A stretch of 64,000 bases of DNA from JAHRVQ01 sp029941905 (GTDB lineage: Bacteria; Pseudomonadota; Gammaproteobacteria; Pseudomonadales; Azotimanducaceae). Position 1 is the first letter of the stretch; the number at the start of each line of letters is the position of its first letter. The stretch is taken from positions 1 to 64,000 of the forward strand of contig JAPYTQ010000027.1 of the NCBI GenBank assembly GCA_029941905.1, written 5' to 3'. Below the pieces are notes generated by a model, which searched no databases, was not told the DNA's origin, and was given only the letters and a program-made list of their open reading frames with translations. A program made the position numbers and the translations under genes. Of this stretch, positions 15,384 to 21,662 are shown piece after piece.

Positions 15384-16445
15384 TCAAGCCGCTGTCGAGG
15401 TACTGGATGGCGAGGCCGTGGATGTTGAGGTAGCGGGCACGGGTTTTATAATGTAAACCAGGCACACCATGACCACCAGCACGATACAAGCCCCAGCCTG
15501 GTGCATGCTCGCAAGACCAATAGGAATCATATTCAACAATGTAAAGACCCCTAGCAAAAATTGGCTCAACACTACGAACAGAAGCAGACTTGTCATACTT
15601 CGAATAACGGGTGAACTGAAACGCAATGACATTGCAAACACCGTACTCGCCAGGATCAGCACAACAGCACCTAACCAACGGTGCACGAACTGAAGCATGG
15701 CATTGTTATCAAACAGGTTCTGCCACCAGGGTGCCATATACCAGACGATTTGTGGCATAAATTCACCATTCATCAAAGGGAATGTGTTGTAGCCGTATCC
15801 CGCGCGACTTCCCGCCACAAAGGCTCCGTATAGTATCTGCAAAATCAAAACAACGACCAGCAGGTAAACAAGATTGTGAAATAATTGCGGGGCGTATTCC
15901 TTTTTGGTTTCCCACAGTTGCAGCACCAACCAGGTCAAATAAGCCAGAATCAGCAAGGCAAGCATAAGATGGGCGGCTAATCGATAATGACTGACCCGTG
16001 GAATGTCCACCAAACCACTCTTGACCATGTACCAACCCATTAGCCCCTGGAGCCCCCCCAGGGCGAGGCCTATGACCAATTTAGGCACCATGGGTTTGTC
16101 GATCTTTCCCAGAATGAGGAAAATCACAAAAGGCACAAAAAAGATAATGCCTATCAGGCGCCCCAACACCCGGTGACCATACTCCCAATAGAAGATATTC
16201 TTGAAAGCCTCAAGATCCATGCCCGAATTGACTTTCTGGTACTGAGGAAAGTTCTTATAGGCATCAAACGCTCGCTGCCACTCAATTTCATTCATCGGCG
16301 GTATGATGCCAATCAATGGCCGCCATTCCACCATCGACAGGCCACTTTCAGTTAATCGAGTGACCCCACCCACCACAACCATGGCAAATACAGTGAAGCA
16401 AACGGCCATAAGCCATATAATGGTTGCTCTGTTCGAGTCTGGCAT
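15384..16445 (-). CDS. ctaA: Heme A synthase, COX15/CtaA family
   Basis: A protein of 353 residues with about eight membrane helices. Signatures include VVVGGVTRLTESGLSMVEWRP at the N-terminus, EYGHRVLGRLIG, a RVSHYRLAAHL segment and FVHRWLGA, which hold the heme-binding His residues. It turns heme O into heme A for aa3/caa3-type oxidases. The last 16 residues are a Ser/Thr/Ala tail of low complexity, probably dispensable. The stop codon touches the start of nadE, so both are co-transcribed. No cytochrome oxidase structural genes are in the window. Confidence 0.93.
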   Translation of the reverse strand: MPDSNRATIIWLMAVCFTVFAMVVVGGVTRLTESGLSMVEWRPLIGIIPPMNEIEWQRAFDAYKNFPQYQKVNSGMDLEAFKNIFYWEYGHRVLGRLIGIIFFVPFVIFLILGKIDKPMVPKLVIGLALGGLQGLMGWYMVKSGLVDIPRVSHYRLAAHLMLALLILAYLTWLVLQLWETKKEYAPQLFHNLVYLLVVVLILQILYGAFVAGSRAGYGYNTFPLMNGEFMPQIVWYMAPWWQNLFDNNAMLQFVHRWLGAVVLILASTVFAMSLRFSSPVIRSMTSLLLFVVLSQFLLGVFTLLNMIPIGLASMHQAGACIVLVVMVCLVYIIKPVPATSTSTASPSSTSTAA

Positions 16446-16589
16446 CTAGTTCATCCATACCTTGTACTAAGTTTTCGAAATGCTGATTGTACAAGGATAG
16501 GAAAATCGGCACCATATCGGAACTTGAACCCATTCGATGTGCAATCATACGAATCATGCTATTAGTATCTTGTCAACAGCGCCGCGCCT

Positions 16590-17315
16590 ATGAGTAACAA
16601 TCAAAAATTCACGGTTTCCTGCCAGCACTGCAGTCTTAGTGCACTCTGTATACCAAATTCCCTGACCAGGGAGGAAATGGACATCGTTGATGCAGAAATC
16701 AAACGCTCCAGGCCCCTGCAGAAAAACGGCAAACTTTTTGAAACCGGCGATAAGTTCACCTCTCTTTACGCCGTTCGTTCCGGTGCGTTTAAGGCATTCA
16801 ACATTGATGCAGCGGGAGAGGAGCATGTTGTTGGATTTTTTCTTCCAGGAGAGCTAATCGGTCTTGATGCAATCGATGGTGGCAGTCACCCAACCTCGGC
16901 AAAGGCGCTCGAATCTTCGACGTTATGTGAAATACCCTTCAAGCAGATAGAAGCACTTTCAACAAAAATTCATAACCTGCAATCCTACATGTATCGATTG
17001 CTGAGCAAAGAAATTCGGCAAGATCAGCAGCTGCACCTGTTACTCAGCAAGAAAACTGCCGAAGAGAAGATCGGTACATTTTTACTCAACCTGTCCGGTC
17101 GATACCAGGATCGACAACTCTCTGCGACCCTGTTTCGACTGCCCATGGCAAGAACCGACATAGCCAATTTTCTAGGTCTCGCAGTAGAAACCGTTAGCCG
17201 TGTACTGACTCGACTACAAGCTCAACAGGTGCTTAAAGTGGACGGCAAGGAAGTTGAAATTTTAGACCACCAACAACTCTGTGTCGTGGCATTCAACGAG
17301 TGCCCTAACATCTAG
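16590..17315 (+). CDS. anr: ANR/FNR oxygen-sensing transcription regulator
   Basis: A CRP/FNR-family protein of 241 residues. Cys11, Cys14 and Cys20 (CQHCSLSALC) and a fourth Cys in SSTLCEIPF are the ligands of the oxygen-labile [4Fe-4S] cluster in FNR/ANR, so this is the oxygen sensor rather than the cluster-free NO sensor DNR. The recognition helix reads VETVSRVL; its Glu, Ser and Arg match the E-xx-S-R of FNR that reads TTGAT. Twelve matching DNA sites are found between 6.9 and 38 kb. The gene is divergent from cox15 and no obvious FNR box precedes it. Confidence 0.93.
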   Translation: MSNNQKFTVSCQHCSLSALCIPNSLTREEMDIVDAEIKRSRPLQKNGKLFETGDKFTSLYAVRSGAFKAFNIDAAGEEHVVGFFLPGELIGLDAIDGGSHPTSAKALESSTLCEIPFKQIEALSTKIHNLQSYMYRLLSKEIRQDQQLHLLLSKKTAEEKIGTFLLNLSGRYQDRQLSATLFRLPMARTDIANFLGLAVETVSRVLTRLQAQQVLKVDGKEVEILDHQQLCVVAFNECPNI

Positions 17316-17348
17316 GGAACCTCTGATTAGGCCATTAACAATAAAAGT

Positions 17349-17408
17349 GAGGCCTGGATCAACTCAAGTGTACTACTGATTCACTCCAACTGGATCTCTC
17401 CAGGCCTC
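17349..17408 (-). terminator. Inverted repeat at the end of the 37-aa gene
   Basis: GAGGCCTGGA (17349-17358) and TCCAGGCCTC (17399-17408) form a perfect 10-bp stem with a 40-base loop. On the minus strand it starts 5 bp after the stop codon of the small gene and is followed by ACTTTTATTGTT. The long loop makes it an unusual terminator; it may also end the anr transcript from the other side. Confidence 0.4.
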
Positions 17409-17413
17409 TTGGC

Positions 17414-17527
17414 TCATACTCCAATGACCTTTGATATCGCAATTAACCCCAGCATTACTCCCATCAGTACTAGCATATTGATTCCAATACCTTTTAACGT
17501 CGCAATATCTGCTGTACTCAACCCCAT
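17414..17527 (-). CDS. Small single-span membrane protein (37 aa)
   Basis: A reading frame of 37 codons on the minus strand from ATG at 17527, with AAAGGGAT six to seven bases in front. The protein has a short polar start (MGLSTADIATLKG), one hydrophobic helix of about 20 residues rich in Met, Leu, Val and Ile, and a short ISKVIGV end. A good ANR/FNR box lies 63 bp upstream of the start codon. I do not recognise a family. It resembles the 34-aa protein at 7674 in size, build and position behind such a box, but not in sequence. Confidence 0.5.
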   Translation of the reverse strand: MGLSTADIATLKGIGINMLVLMGVMLGLIAISKVIGV

Positions 17528-17589
17528 GGTAATCCCTTTTGTCGTTTAGCTTATGCAGGGCAGCTTGGGACATGGCGGAAGACAAATCA

Positions 17590-17603
17590 TTGATCTGCGT
17601 CAA
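17590..17603. promoter_or_regulatory. ANR/FNR box between the 37-aa gene and the receiver-like gene
   Basis: TTGAT-CTGC-GTCAA (9 of 10 bases), the same ten arm bases and same spacer as the hemN box. Minus-strand activation at -41.5 would start RNA near 17555, 28 nt before the 37-aa gene, but no good -10 is there. On the plus strand CATAAG at 17629-17634 is 35 bp away and would give a nearly leaderless mRNA for the gene at 17640. Direction is therefore undecided. Confidence 0.65.
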
Positions 17604-17639
17604 TGACTCAACAGAATTTTGGGTACAGCATAAGATGCT

Positions 17640-18020
17640 ATGCAAATATTGACAATAAACCTGCCAACGAGCCTGAGCGATGCGATCACCTGTGAGCTGG
17701 GAGAGATTGTCTGCCGCACCAATCACCTTAGCGAAGCATTCGACCAACTTCAAAACGAAGACTTTGACATAGTGGTATGTTGCATTTCGCCCCAATCAAT
17801 CAGCTATCAATCCCTCGAAACTCTCATAGGGTTAACGCTCATTTCTACTCGAATTATACTGGTAGGTGAGTCAGACAAACTCGCTGATTACATGAGCTAC
17901 AATGAACTCGGGATCGAGCTTCTCGCTGGTCTGTCACGTGAGGACCTTGTTAATCGCATTCGCTCCTCCGCTGAACCGGAAACCGATCCCGTTCAACGCA
18001 GGTCCTTAGTAAACGACTGA
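17640..18020 (+). CDS. Degenerate receiver-like protein of unknown function
   Basis: A protein of 126 residues with the alternating strand/helix course of a response-regulator receiver domain: MQILTIN as strand 1, NHLSEAFDQLQNEDFDIVVCCI up to strand 3, ILVGES as strand 4 and a final helix EDLVNRIRSSAE. The phospho-accepting Asp expected at the end of strand 3 is replaced (DIVVCC), so it would not be phosphorylated. No output domain follows. No ribosome-binding site is seen before the ATG, and the upstream ANR/FNR box would place the RNA start almost at the ATG. I do not assign a function. It could also be an unrelated small alpha/beta protein. Confidence 0.55.
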   Translation: MQILTINLPTSLSDAITCELGEIVCRTNHLSEAFDQLQNEDFDIVVCCISPQSISYQSLETLIGLTLISTRIILVGESDKLADYMSYNELGIELLAGLSREDLVNRIRSSAEPETDPVQRRSLVND

Positions 18021-18030
18021 CCTCCCATGG

Positions 18031-19425
18031 TCATCGGGGCCACTCAGGATGATGATCGTCAATCGCAAAAACATGTGAATGAGTGATACTTTTATGTACA
18101 TGCTGGTGCAAATGCTCGTGATCATCGGACGCTGACTCATCTTCCTCCACATGTTGATGGTCATGGTGGTGTTCACTATGGGAATGCGCGTGTCGATGAC
18201 TAACCTGGTCGTGACTGTGCTCAAGCACCAGCGGATCAAAGTCCGGCCACATTCTGGCACCGATTAGCGCAAACAACGCCACTGCAATACCCAACAGCAA
18301 TGCGGTTGTTTCGATTCCCACAAGAACACCCAGTTGGCCTGCAACCGGATATGCGATCATCCAGCAGGCATGGCTGAGGGCGAACTGGGCGGAGAAGTAC
18401 GAAGGCCTGTCCGCTTTGGCAGATGATCGGTTAACGACACGTCCTGCAGGAGTTTGAATAGCAGACCAGCCCATACCAATGATAAACCAGATAAGCAGAA
18501 CCTCGAGGAGGCCCGGTTCAAGGTAAATCAGCATCAAACCAACGCACATTGCAACGGACCCCCAGATCATGACGATCCGGTCAGAGAGTCGATCCAGGAG
18601 TCTGGGTAACACCATGGCAATCAACATAGACCCTGCACCTGAAGCAGCAAACGCCAGCGCAACATCAAATTCTGAACCACCCAGTTGACCTTTAATGTAC
18701 ACCACCGTGTTGACAAGAATCATCGCACTGGCGCAGGCGACGGCTGAGTAGAAGAACAGCATGCCTCTAAGCCTGGGGGTCTTCAGATAAGACCGAATGC
18801 CAAAAGTAACTTCATCCCACATGCCACCCGACCGGTCAACCCACTCTGCCTTTGGCAATACCGTTAACAGGACCATGAACGCTGAAACAAGAAATGCGGC
18901 GGAGTTGGCGACGAATAACACGCTATAACCAAAATACAGTAACGCAATTCCCGCCAGCATTGGGCTCAGCAGCGTTTCCAGGTCGAAGGCCAGGCGAGAG
19001 TATGAGAGTGCACGGGTATACGCTCTTTCGTTCACAATCAGTTCGGGGATTGTTGACTGAAAAACGGGCTTGAAACCCGCCGAAAATATATTCAGCAGAA
19101 AGATAAGCAAATAGATCTGCCAGACTTCCGTCACGATGGGCATCGCCAACACGATCACTGCGCGCATTATGTCGAGGGAAATTAGCAAGCGCTTACGATT
19201 AAACCGATGTGCTAAACCACCAACCAATGGCGCAAAAACAACATAGGCAACCATTTTTATCGCCAGCGCTGTACCCAACACGACCCCGGCGTGGCCACCG
19301 GCCAGATCATAGGCCAACAGGGTCAGTGCCACGGTCGCAAAGCCCGTTCCTAAAAGCGCAACGACCTGGGCCACGAAAAGTTTCCGGAATTCAGTATTGC
19401 GAAACGGAGAAACGTCTTCTGGCAC
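18031..19425 (-). CDS. MFS exporter with histidine-rich C-terminal tail, NreB-like
   Basis: A protein of 464 residues with twelve predicted membrane helices of the MFS_3/EntS type (RNTEFRKLFVAQVVALLGTG at the N-terminus, GGLAHRFNRKRLL between helices 2 and 3). The last 60 or so residues are packed with His, Asp and Glu, for instance HRHAHSHSEHHHDHQH, which must bind metal. NreB, a nickel exporter of Achromobacter, has the same design, so efflux of Ni2+ or a similar cation is the best guess. The start is a GTG. A broken MFS gene begins 8 bp away in the other direction. Confidence 0.82.
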   Translation of the reverse strand: MPEDVSPFRNTEFRKLFVAQVVALLGTGFATVALTLLAYDLAGGHAGVVLGTALAIKMVAYVVFAPLVGGLAHRFNRKRLLISLDIMRAVIVLAMPIVTEVWQIYLLIFLLNIFSAGFKPVFQSTIPELIVNERAYTRALSYSRLAFDLETLLSPMLAGIALLYFGYSVLFVANSAAFLVSAFMVLLTVLPKAEWVDRSGGMWDEVTFGIRSYLKTPRLRGMLFFYSAVACASAMILVNTVVYIKGQLGGSEFDVALAFAASGAGSMLIAMVLPRLLDRLSDRIVMIWGSVAMCVGLMLIYLEPGLLEVLLIWFIIGMGWSAIQTPAGRVVNRSSAKADRPSYFSAQFALSHACWMIAYPVAGQLGVLVGIETTALLLGIAVALFALIGARMWPDFDPLVLEHSHDQVSHRHAHSHSEHHHDHQHVEEDESASDDHEHLHQHVHKSITHSHVFAIDDHHPEWPR

Positions 19426-19432
19426 GCTATCA

Positions 19433-20150
19433 ATGGTTCAGATCAAGAAGCATGAACTTAATATAACACGGGAGAGCCTGAGAGCAGTTACCGTAAATGG
19501 TAGCTTCTCAGTGCTCTTCCCCATACTATCTCCGTTGGGCCGGGAAATGGGGCTTTCTGAATTCCAGATTACGAGCACTATCTCCGCCTCTCCACTCACA
19601 GTGTTTCTCAGTGCCCCAATCTGGGGACGCATGAGTGATCTATGGAGTCGAAAACGTGTCATGCTGATTGACCTCTTCGGGTTTACGCTGGGCACAGTTA
19701 TTTTTAATTCGGTACTTACTGCGACTCAGTGCTGTGCTGGTTGGACTTCCCCTGTACCTGAGCCTGATTGTCGCCCGCCTTGCATGCCGGGACGATGTCC
19801 GCAACCATGCCTGCTTCCACTGCTTACATGGCCGATATCACAGATGTTGCTACCCGAACCAAGGGCATGGGCGCGGCAGGTGCGGCAAATAATCTTGGCG
19901 CAATTCTCGGTCCCGCCGTCGCTGCTCTGGCGGTTATTTCTGTTCCCTGCTGGCTCAGGGCGTTATTGTCCAGCCCCTCGAAATAGCCCCGTTCAGCTTG
20001 TTAAAACTCGCTATCCCGCTTTTGATTGCGGCTTTTTTCAATCATGGTAGTTTTCGACATGTTGACCATCGCAATGCTGGTGTTGTTCATGGTGACTGAT
20101 ATGTCGCAGCAGCGTGTACTATATACTGGCGACACTGCGTTGAAAAACCA
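19433..20150 (+). pseudogene. Remnant of a TetA-like MFS efflux gene with several frameshifts
   Basis: From ATG 19433 the first frame reads a good MFS N-terminus (NGSFSVLFPILSPLGREMG, then APIWGRMSDLWSRKRVML) until about 19715. The likeness then moves to a second frame (RLSAVLVGLPLYLSLIVARL, about 19725-19790), a third (STAYMADITDVATRTKGMG, about 19800-19930) and again after 19945. At least three shifts are needed, and the C-terminal half is missing. The gene is dead, and its end runs into the upstream region of the napC-like gene. Confidence 0.75.
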
Positions 20151-20158
20151 ACCACCGG

Positions 20159-20812
20159 ATGGCTATGGACAAAAGAGTTACACAATTGATTTCCTTTATC
20201 CGAAAGAATATCGTCCTCAAGACCACACAAAACCCGATCTCCGTTTTTGTCGTCATATTTAGTTGCGGCATACTTTTCTGGGGTGCATTTAACTGGTCTC
20301 TAGAACTTACTAACACTGAAACTTTCTGCGTATCCTGTCATGAGATGCGGGACAATATTCTTCCGGAATACAAGAAGTCCGTACATTTTCTGAATGCCAG
20401 CGGCGTCAGGGCAACATGTCCGGACTGCCATGTTCCAAAAAACTGGTTCGACAAGGTCGTACGCAAAGTCGGGGCAACCAACGAGCTGATGCACAAAGTG
20501 ATCGGGTCAATCAACACGCGGGAAAAGTTTATCGAAAAACGCCTCACATTAGCGGGTTATGTTTGGGAGGCCATGGAATCCAATGATTCCCTTGAATGTC
20601 GAAACTGTCACGAATTGACTTATATGCGGACGAACAACAAAGCACATACGCGTGCCGTTGAAACTTCAATGACCTGTATCGACTGCCACAAGGGCATTGC
20701 GCACGAGTTACCCGCAGAATTTATCGAGAGCGAACACAGTCGTTATGAACGTGAAAATACCCACTGCGGTAACTGCCACGCCGGTCTCGCCCACCTGCAG
20801 GAAGATTGGTGA
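20159..20812 (+). CDS. napC: NapC/NirT-family membrane cytochrome c with five heme motifs
   Basis: A protein of 217 residues with one N-terminal membrane anchor (about residues 26-46) and CXXCH motifs CVSCH, CPDCH, CRNCH, CIDCH and CGNCH. The first four match the tetraheme NapC/NirT pattern, including CIDCHKGIAH. A fifth motif, CGNCHAGLAH, is in a 30-residue C-terminal extension that NapC usually lacks. NapC passes electrons from quinol to periplasmic reductases. The likely partner is the molybdoenzyme two genes downstream. It is separated from the next gene by 182 bp containing an ANR/FNR promoter, so it may also be transcribed on its own. Confidence 0.9.
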   Translation: MAMDKRVTQLISFIRKNIVLKTTQNPISVFVVIFSCGILFWGAFNWSLELTNTETFCVSCHEMRDNILPEYKKSVHFLNASGVRATCPDCHVPKNWFDKVVRKVGATNELMHKVIGSINTREKFIEKRLTLAGYVWEAMESNDSLECRNCHELTYMRTNNKAHTRAVETSMTCIDCHKGIAHELPAEFIESEHSRYERENTHCGNCHAGLAHLQEDW

Positions 20813-20847
20813 TCTGGGATTGATAATCGAGAGAACCTCTGATTTTG

Positions 20848-20890
20848 TAGATACAGATCAATGCACTTATGAGCCAATCTGAAATACAAT
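20848..20890 (+). promoter_or_regulatory. ANR/FNR-type promoter of the nitrate-reductase-like operon
   Basis: The box TAGAT-ACAG-ATCAA is at 20848-20861 (9 of 10 bases). TACAAT at 20885-20890 (5 of 6 bases) has its centre 33 bp from the box. The predicted start near 20897 gives a 98-nt leader before the diheme cytochrome gene. Confidence 0.7.
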
Positions 20891-20994
20891 AGACACTTCT
20901 TGTTATTTCGTTAGCACAACCCTGTTATCGTGCCGACTAACAACCAAACGAAACAGTAATTCAATCAACACCAGCAAGCACTGAAGGTCTTTAG

Positions 20995-21621
20995 ATGAAA
21001 AAGTTAACGATCCTGCTGTACCTGTTTTTTACCGGGCACCTTCAGGCAGATCAGACAGACCTGATCAACCAAGGGGAAACTCTTTTTAATCAAAATTGTG
21101 TTTTTTGCCACCAGCCTGACGCAATAGGCAAGCCGGGGCTTGCGCCTTCCCTGACAAATCCGGAACTGTTGGAAATTACAACCGACAAATACCTTATGGC
21201 AACTATTCGGGATGGTCGAACCGGCACATCCATGCCGCCATATCCACATTTGGGTCGTGAGGGGGTTCAGGCAATCGTCGCTTTTCTCCGCAGCCATGAA
21301 ACCCTGCCGAATCGGGCAGCAGCGGTAGACGCACAAAGCGAAGCCAGGGGGGACCCAAGATTAGGCCAGCTATGGTTCGAACAGATCTGCGAGACATGTC
21401 ATGGCCCCAGGGGAGATGGATACCTTGCAGGTGGCTCAGGTACTGCGATTGGCAAGGCAGGATTTCTATCCAAGGTGAGTGACGGATTTATTCGAGAAAC
21501 TGTCAAGGTAGGCAGATCCAACACCAGAATGTTGCCTTTCCAGGGTCCTGAAGGTTTGGCGAATCTTTCTGACGAAGAAATTGACGACATCATTACTTAC
21601 ATGCGGACTCTCGCACAGTAA
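20995..21621 (+). CDS. Periplasmic diheme c-type cytochrome
   Basis: A protein of 208 residues with a Sec signal peptide and two cytochrome c domains, the first with CVFCH (about residue 35) and the second with CETCH (about residue 134). Each domain has a downstream Met that could be the second heme ligand (TSMPPYPHLG and RMLPFQGPEG). It is not similar to NapB, which is shorter with two closely built hemes, but its position directly before the NapA-like gene suggests it fills the NapB role of electron donor. AAGG lies before the ATG. Confidence 0.88.
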   Translation: MKKLTILLYLFFTGHLQADQTDLINQGETLFNQNCVFCHQPDAIGKPGLAPSLTNPELLEITTDKYLMATIRDGRTGTSMPPYPHLGREGVQAIVAFLRSHETLPNRAAAVDAQSEARGDPRLGQLWFEQICETCHGPRGDGYLAGGSGTAIGKAGFLSKVSDGFIRETVKVGRSNTRMLPFQGPEGLANLSDEEIDDIITYMRTLAQ

Positions 21622-21662
21622 AAGTACAGCAAACCGAATTCAGCGGAGCAGGGAAAACCCAT

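Noticed and set aside
15388..15678. 97-codon N-terminal extension of nadE
   Set aside because: It is antiphase sequence of cox15 without likeness to NAD+ synthetases; the glutaminase domain begins at once after 15378.
17528..17795. Longer minus-strand frame covering the small ORF region and the start of the receiver-like gene
   Set aside because: It is in a different frame from the 37-aa protein, lacks a start site and overlaps the 17640 gene.
17321..20844. Shared 12-bp sequence GAACCTCTGATT after anr (17321) and after the napC-like gene (20833), suspected as insertion-sequence ends
   Set aside because: The copies are in the same orientation, 3.5 kb apart and flank no transposase; a match of this length can be chance.
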